A stretch of DNA of 22,106 nucleotides from Sphacelaria rigidula. Taxonomy: Eukaryota; Phaeophyceae; Sphacelariales. The position numbers and the translations under genes are program-made. The stretch spans positions 1-22,106 of the forward strand of contig CAXNAA020000353.1 in assembly GCA_964200075.2 (NCBI GenBank), written 5' to 3'. Positions 13,201 to 20,641 of this stretch are shown here, in pieces (the stretch's first letter is position 1; each line of letters starts with the position of its first letter). The notes beneath the pieces were generated by a model that worked only from the letters and a program-made list of their open reading frames with translations, made no database searches and was not told the DNA's origin.

Positions 13201-16200
13201 TAACCCACTGAATCTCGCGTTTCCGGCCGCGCGGCAGATGCGTAGTCATCTCGTTTCTCGGCAGCCACGGCCAGACTCATCCACCACTCCTGAGCGCCGA
13301 GGAATTCTTGCAAACCCTTCGGAGTTGGAGACGGGAGGTGCGACCGCGCTGCGGTTGCCGGCTCGGTGTTGCTGTCCTCCGACACGAGCGGTATGTTGGC
13401 GCTGCCGACCGTTTTGTCAGTACAGGTGGAAGCGTCAACAACACAGCTGCTTCCGCCCGCGCCATCCGCATGGCTTCTACCGCTGTCCGTGTCCTTGTAA
13501 AGCTTGCTATGAGCGCTCAATTTCGCGTTCGCTTGTCGCAGTTGTTCTTCTCTCTCGAGTATGGTGCGGCGAGCCGTCTCCTGCAAGTGCTCGAGGGTAC
13601 GTAATTTCGCCGCCAGTGTTGCCTCACGCTCGCGCGCTTCCCCCTGTTCTCTTTGACGTGCCTTCAGGACTTCGTCCAACGCGGCGCCCTTCTGCGTCAG
13701 GTCGGCAGCTTGGGCGGACAGCGCAAACTGACACACAAGGACGATAGAGGTAGAGGCAAACCGCCAGGAGGAAAAGCAATGCGCACTCGTCATAAATTGA
13801 ATTTTTTTTACGGTATGTTTCCGTACGTATTATATATATATATATATATCTTGCGGAACCGTGCTCGTCCGACAACAAAATCGTTAACTCGACAGACCTA
13901 CTACGGAGGGAAAATATGCCTCGACTTGATCGTGTGCTATTGTGCTCGTTCTGCACTCATGACAGTGGACGTAGCTGACGTGTACATTACGCTGGTGGAT
14001 ACAGTACGCGTTCAGCCCGGCGAATAACGATGGTTCTCTGTCTCACTGCATGTAGTTCGTAAAATGTGTAACCGCTGCAACGCTACGTGTGGCGGTCGCC
14101 TCAAGCAACGCCGATAGCGTATACTTCTCTTTTTCAGGTATTACCTTCAGTTGGGCCACTCGATTTCGAAGCTCCTCAACCGCTTGCCCATTCGTAGTGC
14201 CATCCTCCCACGTGCAGACCGTTCTCCATGCGTCCGGGCAATTCCTCTCCTCATCTGCTTCCTTGAAAGAGCCTGTCGCCTCGCGCACATCCGGAGGTTG
14301 TGCGATAGGGGGTTGGGCTGCCCTCAGCCGTGCGACCTGCAAACAACATCACAAGGTCCTGAGATAAGGGTGTCTTCGTTGCCGGTGCTCTCACGTATGT
14401 CTATCGCTTATGAAGGAGAGTCTGCAAAATGTTGGAGCGTGAGTCTGCTTCGTGCTCGGTGTATATGAAAGTTGATGGTGGTAATGACGTGTGGTGCAAC
14501 GCATTCGATTGTCATCCTTCCGACATGGGATATTGTATTTTCGTTTCACCCAACACCATCAGGTTACAGAGCTACGGTCAGCATTTGCGCTATTACAAAT
14601 CAGCAGGATGTTCCACAGTCCCAACGCAAATTTAGTAGCCTACCCATTACTTCATCCTATATCTCCACACTGACTCATTTGTTGGTCTAGGGATACATAT
14701 ATTCCGTTGGCTTTGTGTAGCTGAACCTTTCATCAATTATATTTCCCGGCTGAACCGCGTCGCTCTTTGTCTTCTGCTCATTTTCGGGGCAGAGTGTCAA
14801 CCGCTCGATTCCTCCTGCGGTCCCTGTTCCCAGATTTTGTCGCCCGCTGACAGCCCCGCGTGCTCTTGGAGGTCGCTTTGGTGGGCGTGATTAGACGCAA
14901 AATGGACATGGGGTGCTTGACAGGAGTGCTTCAAGAGGACAGAGTTCTAGCTAATAGGCGTGTGGCAGCCTTTCGCGATGGTTGAGGGAGGAAGGTGCAC
15001 GTGTTCTGTGTGTGAACGCACGTCGGACGGATCAGATCGTGACAGATCCGGGTCGGCTCATTTGGGTTATAGACCGTGATCTGTCTGAGGTGTGCTGTCA
15101 CCTTTGCAAATTTGTCCGATGGGGATCTGTAAGGATCGCTTGGTCCATACATGTTTGCCGAGTGACAAGCTGTATGACCCGATCCACACACACACTCTCA
15201 TGCAGAAATGATTTGCAAAGATCTGTCATCTGTACAACATCACATAGTTATAATCTAAATAACTTTGGTTCATTCAAACGCAGCAGCTTCTCGTCGGCCC
15301 GTATGATTTGAATCTCATATATACCAAAAGCTTCCGCTTACCTGTGAAATCCGAATCCAGTATACAAGAAACAATCCGCACCCGTAAGATCCGAATCCAG
15401 TGTACAAGAAGCAGTTTTCGGTATCCCTCACCTGCTAACATGTATGACCCTGCTACATGCTGCATGTTCACAATGCCGTAGCTTGACTATTATAACAACC
15501 CGGGCACATGGAACATGAAGTTGATGCCCCAGTGATTTCATAAAGGAGGTACAGATATCTGTACACATGTGTGTATCGCGCACGATTGATTGATGGGTTG
15601 TTGTTTCTCAACGCTTTTCTGAGCTTTGCACGGTAGAGGCCTGATTCATCTGGTAATCCTTGTTTTCGTGTGCCCTGAGCGCTAAACGTCGTGCCGGAGC
15701 GTAATTTATTGTGAAACGGTGAGACTTCTTCACTTCGGTATCAGTAGCAGTAGTGGTGAGACATGATGGTTGTGATTTGCGTAGATGAGGCGTATGGTCA
15801 CTTGTCCCAGCGGCAGTACGGACGACTGTTTTTGTATTCCCTCGTTCAGGGTGCGCACTCATGTGCGGCTGGAAAAAGAAGGGTCGCCATAGCTCTATGC
15901 TCAATTGACACATCATGATGCTGTTCGGCCGACATCTGACAAAAAATCCCGCGGAGAAGTCACTGACGTGTACATTGCCAGCGATGATGAAGCACGGGTG
16001 GCTCCCGCAAGCCCGCCCGATGATCAGCCGTATGACCTTTGTGTCTGCAAGTGATCTTATATTCGTATGACCCGTGTGACCTATACCCACTTCTCGGCTG
16101 GTGACCTGAAGGACCCGGTTTCTCTGTACATCTGGCCTGATCAACGATTTGTATGACCCGTGAGATTTGTACAAGTCCCTTAGATGGTGATATTTATGAC

Positions 16201-18385
16201 CCAGCTTTCTTGTACTAGGCTTTCGATCAGTGATTTGTCGGTACATCGCTTCCTTAGACACACCTGTGTGACCCGTATCAGGTGTACTCAGAACGGCGAT
16301 GACAACCTGCGATACCCTCATGACTCGTACAAGATGCCCCCCTCGCAATCGATGGTACCCGGAACACGGGAATCGTTTAATAACTAGTTGCACTGTGTCA
16401 TCCGAATCGTGTAAACGAACGTGTTCACACTCTACCTGTATAACCCGGGTGACACAGATAATGATCTCTCCGACATGTGGTGTGCTCACACATCATTCTG
16501 CGCGTACTGGCATCTTCGTGCATGCATGGCCGCCGCTTGTACTGCTGGCTTAATTTGCTGCTGTATTGAGACGGTAGTATGCTGTTGGCCATAGCTTATT
16601 CACGAACAAGTATGACGATGCGCAGCACATGCGCGGCAACAGCCTGTTCTATGCAAGTGTGGTCTCTTCCCCGGAAACATCTATTCTAAAACTTCCCAAG
16701 AGTGTGTTCGTTTTGCATTCAACCAAGGGTTCGGGTGCTCAAGGGGTTAAAGAAAACTCCCACCTCTTCTACCAGGGCTCCTATTTGCTCTTCCTGCTCT
16801 CTCACGCACTGCTCTAGTCTCTTCACCACTCCCGGAGCGGCTTTAGCATTTTCGTTGCCGGCAATAACCTTTGCACGCCCAGGGGTGTAATCGCCGTGAC
16901 TTCCGCTAGTATCTGCGCACGATTTCCCCGTGCTATCACCCCTCTCGTTTCTCTCGCCACCCTTTGCTGAAGCTCTGTGCGCTCCCCCCGCAACGTGTCT
17001 TCGCCTAGCCACGACGTCCCCAAGTTCACGAATCTTAGCGTCCTTTCTTCGCAGCAGCGCTAACGCCCTTCGAGTTTTCTCTTCGAAGGCTTCGCGCTCT
17101 CGCCATACGGCCAGATCTGTCAGTCGAGCCACACTAGGAGAATCCTTCCGGAGCTCGGAAACCAGGGTCTGTCGAAAGGGAGCGGGGGCGACAGGGTTAG
17201 CAACGCGACGGTGTTAGGACCCTAGGTTCAATTTCGTCTATAGCTGCTGGTGTCATGTACAACGAACATTTGAAGACACGCACAGCTACCCTACAACGAG
17301 TATACATACGGAATAAAAGGCACGCCAACCCGAAATGGTGAGAGATGGGATTGCATGCAACAGCGCAAGCACTGTCTTGCCATCTTTGTCTTCCCGACGC
17401 GTGTACGCGTGAGGCCTGGATCCAACTTCCTTGGCATTTATTTTGTATGGAGAAACCGCGTGTGTTTCATCTGCGCACAGAGTTCTGCATACTGATCGAG
17501 AAAGTGCTGCGTTCAGATGTAGGTGTAAATAGTGTTGCAACTCTTAAGGCAGCAGCTCGTCCGCGGCCAGTTGATATCACTACACCGTTCCGCAGGTTCA
17601 ATCAACCGAAATACACCCCCACGAATAAACTCAACCTGCAGTCGTGTATTTTCTTTCTTGAGATCTTCTATTTCCGCGCCTTGCGTCGACAGCCTGCCAG
17701 ACACTGCCAATCTTCTGTGCGTGCATGCGGCCTGTGCCTGCGCGGGCGACCCGGCGGGCGACCCGCTGACCTATGACAACCGTGCGACGAATACAATCAA
17801 GGTTGGTTCCACGGATTGGAATCTACGGCTAGTCACACACACACATGAAACGTGACATTTACGGACAATTTAATATTTTGTGTTGCAGGTACATCCGATG
17901 CGGCAATGTGTTAGGGCTGCACGTTTATGAAGGGCAGCTCGTGACACCCAATGTGAGCGAGAATGGACATGAAGCCGTTTATATTGCCCAGTTTTTCGTG
18001 TCCACGGGAATGTTCGAAGCGAATCCCAACTTTCTTGGCTGAGCTCTGTTTGAAGTGAGCCATTATATCTCCCTCCATGTGGTGGGAAAAAATCAAGGAA
18101 GTCCACAACTGTCAGCGTAGAATGTACGATTGACGTGATTCAGGCCATGCTGTGAAGCCAAGCCGGCCATGTGTGAACGAATGATGTTTGTACACCTGCT
18201 CATCAAGGACCGGCGGCTCACGAAAGTCTTCAGTCTTCGACCACACGTGAAGGGTGCAGTTAGCGAAAATAGCCAACCGCCACGATAATATCAGCTCTAG
18301 CGTTCGTACTCACGCTGAGTCCCCGGGGCCTCCAGGGGTCAGGGGCGCGCGAAATTGCAACACGATTCATTCCAAAGCTCAGCAT
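321..18385 (-). CDS. Giant multi-exon coiled-coil protein, about 3,234 aa (16-exon model)
   Basis: Join, in transcription order: 18385-18314, 17770-17636, 17168-16764, 14336-14145, 13727-12819, 12312-12139, 11824-11580, 11092-10109, 9614-8516, 8207-7659, 7232-6717, 6336-6109, 5462-4211, 4100-3893, 3682-1891, 1265-321. All introns are GT-AG, and the joined length (9,705 nt) is divisible by three with no internal stop. The product alternates heptad-rich coiled coils (Leu/Ala/Val at a/d positions, Glu/Arg/Lys/Gln elsewhere) with low-complexity Gly/Ser/Pro/Ala linkers. It has CxxC pairs near residues 847-850 and 1984-1987, polyQ near 1996-2004 and a Pro-rich tail. No signal peptide, membrane segment or enzyme motif is visible. 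Known families of this build are scaffolds and tethers (golgins, centrosomal or basal-body proteins, cytoskeletal linkers), but I cannot place it in one. Single-gene status is inferred from compatible phases and heptad continuity. The first exon and the exon 13/14 boundary are the weakest parts. Confidence 0.82.
1891..3682 (-). CDS. Exon 15 of the giant coiled-coil gene, largest exon
   Basis: 1,792 nt (about residues 2323-2920), phase 2 to 0. The acceptor is TTGACCCCTCAG|A, directly behind an in-frame TGA, and the donor AAACAG|GTATTA. After a basic stretch (TRIKRGRFPEK) and an acidic one (DEDELAVDD), at least four coiled-coil blocks follow, for example RHRLAEKEQEMQ-type, KELQKQVSRLKRETGRLRN, KSSLEKQLEQSQRKLAV and LEAEIEAARKITRLL, separated by Ala/Gly/Ser/Thr linkers. 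Long antisense open frames here are by-products of codon bias. Confidence 0.92.
3893..4100 (-). CDS. Exon 14 of the giant coiled-coil gene
   Basis: 208 nt, phase 1 to 2. The donor is strong (AAAGACAG|GTAAGC), and its phase matches exon 15. The core is clearly coiled coil (IQQELRREVQRLRAQLLRQ). The acceptor is uncertain. At 4100 (GATATCAG|GA) the exon pairs in frame with the 4211 donor of exon 13 across a 110-bp intron. At 4002 (CTTCCCGGACAG|GAA, with a better pyrimidine tract) it pairs with the 4275 donor. Both give a continuous frame and differ by 54 residues. Confidence 0.72.
4211..5462 (-). CDS. Exon 13 of the giant coiled-coil gene, CxxC and polyQ
   Basis: 1,252 nt from residue 1837, phase 0 to 1. 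The chosen acceptor is CCTTTCAAG|ACT; in-frame alternatives at 5450 and 5429 (CTCCAG|CGG) are possible. The chosen donor is TTCATGA|GTAAGC. An alternative ends the exon at 4275 (AAC|GTGGGT, phase 0). Content in order: a coil (LRHKIRRLDRRIEELKGEQ); a linker; an Ala-rich coil; a CNLC pair (5010-5021); PPPP; nine Gln; a long Ser/Ala/Gly/Pro linker; and a coil near AVRELKGQVAELRDRAV. Confidence 0.83.
4958..4986. repeat. GCT/CAG trinucleotide run within exon 13
   Basis: A run of CTG on the plus strand is CAG on the coding strand and encodes nine consecutive Gln. It is followed on the plus strand by GCG repeats, which on the coding strand give the preceding CCGCCG (Pro). The pure CAG codons suggest length instability by replication slippage. 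Confidence 0.9.
6109..6336 (-). CDS. Exon 12 of the giant coiled-coil gene
   Basis: 76 codons (residues 1761-1836), phase 0 to 0. The acceptor is GAAATCAACAG|GAA and the donor ATTATG|GTGAGC. The joint RQAVVQ + EATKAKAEALTARLA continues the heptads across the splice. The exon holds one coil (AREVQEAALEELGRLLEV), a short acidic Gly linker, and the start of another coil (REEARRFAKIM). Confidence 0.82.
6717..7232 (-). CDS. Exon 11 of the giant coiled-coil gene
   Basis: 172 codons (residues 1589-1760), phase 0 to 0. The acceptor is CGGTCACAG|AGG and the donor GTCCAG|GTGAAT. The opening coil is rich in Arg/Ala/Glu (RDAREAADRRIQSARETV) and runs through LGAELAELERRNQQLERE. A Ser/Gly linker (SKSSPSDVLGWGDSGG) separates it from a second coil that ends AEAEEERQAVVQ. 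Confidence 0.88.
7659..8207 (-). CDS. Exon 10 of the giant coiled-coil gene
   Basis: 183 codons (residues 1406-1588), phase 0 to 0. The acceptor is an almost pure pyrimidine tract ending CACTCGCAG|ATG, and the donor GACGAG|GTGAAT. The frame is open further upstream, but the tract makes this acceptor convincing. The exon starts with a Gly/Ala/Pro linker, then a coil (AIVEERLLVQEQYLARVRGE) with an aromatic interruption (LERWHGEFVIP), then a final coil ending KVAELREEVSALRALVGK. Confidence 0.87.
8516..9614 (-). CDS. Exon 9 of the giant coiled-coil gene, Ala-rich coil
   Basis: 1,099 nt (residues 1039-1405), phase 2 to 0. The acceptor is AATGTCACTTAG|G; its single base completes the Arg codon begun in exon 8. 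The donor is GATCTG|GTGAAG. Three coils are separated by Ser-rich and Gly/Ser-rich linkers: one near RHRLQSAIDEGHALETEL, one near ARALEWELRGARQDARD, and an extremely Ala-rich coil (AAEAARAAAEVGEMTATE). It ends with an unusual aromatic patch, GRWWHDDL. Confidence 0.9.
10109..11092 (-). CDS. Exon 8 of the giant coiled-coil gene, with CxxC pair
   Basis: 984 nt (residues 711-1039 in part), phase 2 to phase 2. The acceptor is CCCATTTGCAG|C and the donor CTGCG|GTAAAA. It begins with a coil (LKKELLTQRRRTEALQRKM and EVDTLRRELL). A Gly/Ala/Asp/Ser linker follows, then a CLNC pair (cysteine codons at 10686-10684 and 10677-10675) at the head of a short coil (ARLDSLLAEKNAQVG). An Arg/Ser/Gly-rich linker leads to a final coil, ERELNTTRAKLIDLLEKYR. 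The CxxC could bind metal, but no family is recognised. Confidence 0.9.
11580..11824 (-). CDS. Exon 7 of the giant coiled-coil gene
   Basis: 81 codons plus two bases (residues 630-711 in part), entering in phase 0 and leaving in phase 2. The acceptor is CTGTCCCCTTAG|GCG and the donor GAAGG|GTGCGG. A phase-0 donor eight bases earlier (GAG|GTCGAA) was set aside because only the phase-2 donor fits exon 8. It carries an Ala/Arg/Glu-rich coil that ends RRALEDEVEG and continues as LKKELL after splicing. Confidence 0.82.
12139..12312 (-). CDS. Exon 6 of the giant coiled-coil gene
   Basis: 58 codons (residues 572-629), phase 0 to 0. The acceptor is GGCATTCGCAG|GAG and the donor GTTCAG|GTGAAT. It begins EEEKERSAAALSRAEDL, continuing the coil of exon 5, passes a short Gly/Pro break (RGVPGG), and ends LRQSQHVQ, which leads into the coil of exon 7. 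Confidence 0.82.
12671..12699 (-). repeat. G-rich tract (G-quadruplex motif) in intron 5
   Basis: On the sense strand of the giant gene the tract has G runs of 5, 5, 4, 2 and 6 separated by single bases. This meets the classic G-quadruplex rule with very short loops. It lies about 120-150 bp downstream of the exon 5 donor. Confidence 0.7.
12819..13727 (-). CDS. Exon 5 of the giant coiled-coil gene
   Basis: 303 codons (residues 269-571), phase 0 to 0. The acceptor is CTTGTGTGTCAG|TTT and the donor CTACTT|GTGAGT. The first ~95 residues form a strong coil (TLAAKLRTLEHLQETARR). A Ser/Gly/Thr-rich linker with STCTDKT and a Trp pair (QEWWMSLAV) follows. A second long coil begins near CTIERLRQLLRDQG and runs to the exon end. 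No catalytic motif is visible. Confidence 0.9.
13829..13849. repeat. TA microsatellite in intron 4
   Basis: About ten TA dinucleotides, just upstream (in transcript sense) of the exon 5 acceptor at 13727. No function is inferred. Confidence 0.9.
14145..14336 (-). CDS. Exon 4 of the giant coiled-coil gene
   Basis: 64 codons (residues 205-268), phase 0 to 0. The acceptor is GTTGTTTGCAG|GTC and the donor CTGAAG|GTAATA. The joint LVEE + VARLRAAQ keeps the hydrophobic spacing of a coiled coil. The middle is a linker containing two cysteines (CPDAWRTVC). The end, VEELRNRVAQLK, is coiled coil and flows into exon 5. Confidence 0.82.
15120..16490. repeat. Degenerate tandem repeat, 43-bp period
   Basis: Units open with ACCCG or a close variant, often preceded by GTATG and followed about 10 bases later by TGTAC. 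In the best part, unit starts fall at 16070, 16113, 16156 and 16199, then at 16271, 16314, 16357, 16400 and 16443: exact 43-bp steps except for one 72-bp step that holds a truncated unit. Weaker copies occur at 15177, 15221, 15306, 15349 and 15389. Spacing survives better than sequence, so the array is old and mainly point-mutated. Confidence 0.72.
15341..15420. repeat. Best-preserved adjacent repeat pair (40-bp step)
   Basis: ATCCGAATCCAG followed by TATACAAGAA at 15349 recurs as ATCCGAATCCAG and TGTACAAGAA at 15389. The pair is 40 bp apart and nearly identical over 22 bases. A third, weaker copy starts at 15306. The motif equals the ATCCGAATC unit at 16400, linking it to the larger 43-bp array. 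Confidence 0.75.
16764..17168 (-). CDS. Exon 3 of the giant coiled-coil gene
   Basis: 135 codons (residues 70-204), phase 0 to 0. The acceptor is CCCTTTCGACAG|ACC and the donor GAAGAG|GTGGGA. It starts TLVSELRKD, continuing the heptads of exon 2 (LKKENTRLQ then TLVSELRK). It then has an Arg/Lys-rich coil (RRALALLRRKDAKIRELGD), a charged Gly/Ser linker, and a second coil ending IGALVEE. The following intron, 2.4 kb, is the longest in the gene. Confidence 0.85.
17636..17770 (-). CDS. Exon 2 of the giant coiled-coil gene
   Basis: 45 codons (residues 25-69), phase 0 to phase 0. The acceptor is TTGTCATAG|GTC. The donor is CTGCAG|GTTGAG. It opens with a Gly/Ser/Pro/Ala stretch and turns into a coiled coil ending IEDLKKENTRLQ. 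The first codon follows directly after an in-frame TAG that is part of the acceptor, so this exon has no start of its own and needs an upstream exon. Confidence 0.72.
18314..18385 (-). CDS. Exon 1 (candidate first coding exon) of the giant coiled-coil gene
   Basis: Residues 1-24, starting MLSFGMNRVA and ending PRGLS. The donor is a textbook AGC|GTGAGT in phase 0, matching the phase-0 acceptor of the next exon about 540 bp away, an intron length typical of this gene. The ATG at 18385-18383 has A at -3; a second in-frame ATG lies at 18370-18368 with G at -3. The frame stays open upstream of the ATG, so a further 5' exon is possible. This is the least certain exon because 24 codons give little coding signal. 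Confidence 0.48.
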
Positions 18386-19172
18386 TCTTTTCTGTGAGAT
18401 TTTTTTATCGTAACTCTCGAGCACCAATGCTCTACAACCACACTGTAATTTTTTACGCCGAATGGCCGCGACACCGGGACTGAATCCGAAAATCGCCCTG
18501 GGTGTGCCGGAACGCCTACAGACTACAGACCAATCTTGCTTGTATCTGTTGTATCCGTACCGCAATTTTAAGCTGGATCCAAAAACACATGGTCAACACA
18601 TGGGTAGGTGTTGGAGGCACATCAAATCAGGCTGCGATCGTATCACACTTATACCTGCCATCCGGCTGTTTATCTGGGGGTAGACAACTAACACGACTTC
18701 GACACACGGCACCGTTCGGGGCCAGCAGACTTTATCCTGTACTGCGCACGGTACTGTGCTGTACTGTACTGTCCGTAGTGTAATGAAATTTTCAGGCTCG
18801 GATCCTGTCATGTATTTACCGAAAGTAATAACAACACACCAACACCTCTAACACCAAGAATAGAACCTCACCCTTCAAACTATATTCAAACCTGAACCAT
18901 CCCAGGGATGGCGTCCCAGCTCAATGACACGCGTGGCAGCTGCATACACAGCCCAAACACGGCAGGTCCATCCCATCACAGCATATCCTTATCCTTGCTC
19001 CTTCCTGTACGCGTGCAAGAGTGTCATGTTCCAACCCACGGATGCGGGGACTTTCTCAGGCGTTGTGCTCAGGTAGTGGATCATACCCTATCATTGTTTT
19101 GCTGGTGAGAGCTTGATTGGAGCTGGGGGAGACAGCGGGGGGGAAAGGCACAGCAAGTGGACAGAGGAAAAA
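18386..19172. other. Interval between two divergent candidate start codons
   Basis: 787 bp between the ATG of the giant minus-strand gene and the ATG of the possible small plus-strand gene. It presumably holds 5' UTRs and promoters for both if the models are right. I see no convincing TATA box or initiator. GTACTG units repeat at 18739-18774. A GC-richer plus-strand stretch from the ATG at 18462 (MAATPGLNPKIALG) is open for 73 codons but has no convincing splice partner. Confidence 0.4.
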
Positions 19173-19609
19173 ATGTACAACAAGGGAGCAAAGTCGGGAC
19201 CTGGAAAGGTGGTGGCTCCAAACAAGCTCTGGCATGCCTTCAAACATAAGAATCTGGATGTTTTCAAGCGTGAGTTGACATGCTGCCTCTCGAAGTCACG
19301 AGATGGCAGGTCGCTAGAGCTAGAGACAGGGAGGGGGGCATAGAAGAGCTTCGACATTTGCATGCTGTCTTCATTTCAGGGCACTTGCAAAAGGTGCCTC
19401 TCGGCATCATTTACCTGTCGATACTTACTGAGCACTGGTTGTTGGCGTAGTGTATTTTGTACTGCTCCCGCGGAAACGTACATCAAACGGGCAGAATACC
19501 GTTCGCATCGATTTCACCGCCTTATTCACTACTTGTCTTTATATGTGTTTTACTATTGTACTTCTACCGCACCCACCCGAGGTCGCCCTTGTGGACAGTA
19601 CAGTACAGC
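18758..19609. repeat. 17-bp inverted repeat pair 850 bp apart
   Basis: 18758-18774 is the exact reverse complement of 19593-19609. The core is low-complexity (GTACT repeated). No target-site duplication is visible outside the arms, and no protein signature of a transposon lies between them, so this may be coincidence. Confidence 0.4.
19173..19450 (+). CDS. Possible two-exon small protein gene (55 aa), divergent to the giant gene
   Basis: Join 19173-19269 and 19380-19450. The first exon begins with an ATG that has A at -3 and encodes MYNKGAKSGPGKVVAPNKLW onward to DVFK. It ends at a consensus donor, AAGC|GTGAGT, in phase 1. The only nearby strong acceptor, TGTCTTCATTTCAG|GG, restores the frame and gives RHLQKVPLGIIYLSILTEHW, then LLA and a TAG. 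The result is a basic, Lys-rich N-terminus and a hydrophobic C-terminus (LGIIYLSIL) that could be a short membrane helix. I recognise no family. The intron is 110 bp, shorter than most in the neighbouring gene. Support is the splice-site quality and composition; 55 codons can arise by chance. Confidence 0.38.
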
Positions 19610-20611
19610 TGAACAGTCCGTAGAAAGAGAAGTTATTCGCGACCGAGACTGCTCCAGGCGCTCGCTTGTCAGGACATGTCCGGGTGTTGTGCAATTGATT
19701 GGTTGTCGGTCGTGTTTTTTGCTTGCGGTATTTGCCGCGGCAAATGCTGGGTGTTCCCATCCTACGGTGACTGTTGACGAAAAAAGTTCCATGAAACACC
19801 GACAGTTAGCTTTTTTGTATCGCGCCTCTTTGTTGCGTTTGGGGTCAAGTGCTAGGGCTCCACAAGTCTGAAGGCGCTGTAAGCTGTAAGTGCACCACGG
19901 TCGACTATATGTGCCTTATAGGACCCTTTCCCCCCTTCCCGCAGTTGGCTATTCGCAAGAGTTCGCTCTTCGAAAATACCTCTCGGACGGCTGGTCCGCT
20001 GAGGAGAGTGCGTGCTCCGCGATTGTGTCTGCTAGCTATTCGTATCGTACGGTATTGACTGCCCCTTCAGTAAATATATGTCTACGAGTATAATACAGGC
20101 GAAAGAGGCATCATTTTGGTGACATTGGTACCTTCTCGCAACCTTTACCCGAGCTGTGTTGTCCGCATCTGGTCCATGCTAGTATTCTTGCAACCTGTTG
20201 GTTATACATCAGATGAGACACTGCATTGCAATATGGTACACTGTATTTTACCATGCCTAGGCGTGGCGTGGCTCACGGTCGGTTCGTTGAAGTTCATGCC
20301 CAGCGATTTATATTTCATCTCTACGCTCTCGCTATGCTGTACCTTGAAAGGTACAAGTAACTATATTGTGGTTTCTCCGCAAATAACCACGGTACAACAG
20401 GACAGTAGTCAGTAGTCTGATGAAGTCTGCAGCAGAGTTTCTAGCTCCGCCCGGCAACTTCAATCCCCGAGGCTGGCTGCGAGGTCAGCTGTCAAACTGA
20501 CGGGCGCTCACCAATGTGCTTCCATTTCTTTTGTTCTCCACCTGGTTTGTGTGCTGCGCAGGCTGCAGGGGAACAGGCAGGTGTTATATTGTTCGTTTAC
20601 ATATAAGCACA

Positions 20612-20641
20612 GACAGTAGTATATACCGCCAGACTACTGTC
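20612..20641. repeat. Short stem-loop, 9-bp stem
   Basis: GACAGTAGT and ACTACTGTC flank a 12-base loop. The stem is perfect but short; its role is unknown. Confidence 0.5.

Larger units (their letters stand above)
14337..16763 (-). other. Intron 3 of the giant gene (2.4 kb, repeat-rich)
   Basis: About five times longer than most other introns of this gene. It begins with the GTGGGA donor after exon 3 and ends with TTTGCAG before exon 4. From about 15.1 to 16.5 kb it is built largely of a decayed 43-bp tandem repeat. A 67-codon Arg/Pro-rich open frame (14687-14890, minus) and a 293-codon frame starting with GTG (15608-16489, minus) lie in it. Neither resembles the coiled-coil protein. Confidence 0.7.

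Noticed and set aside
15120-16490. Repeat array considered as a CRISPR array
   Set aside because: The repeated part is not conserved between units, there are no uniform spacers, no cas genes, and the context is a eukaryotic intron.
17845-18042. Plus-strand frame after a good acceptor (TTTTGTGTTGCAG at 17875-17888), ending NPNFLG
   Set aside because: It reads somewhat like protein, but there is no upstream plus-strand exon to join and it lies inside intron 1 of the minus-strand gene.
19362-19871. 169-codon plus-strand frame
   Set aside because: Its start falls within the intron of the small-gene model; the composition is mixed with many Cys/Arg/Ser and shows no family resemblance.
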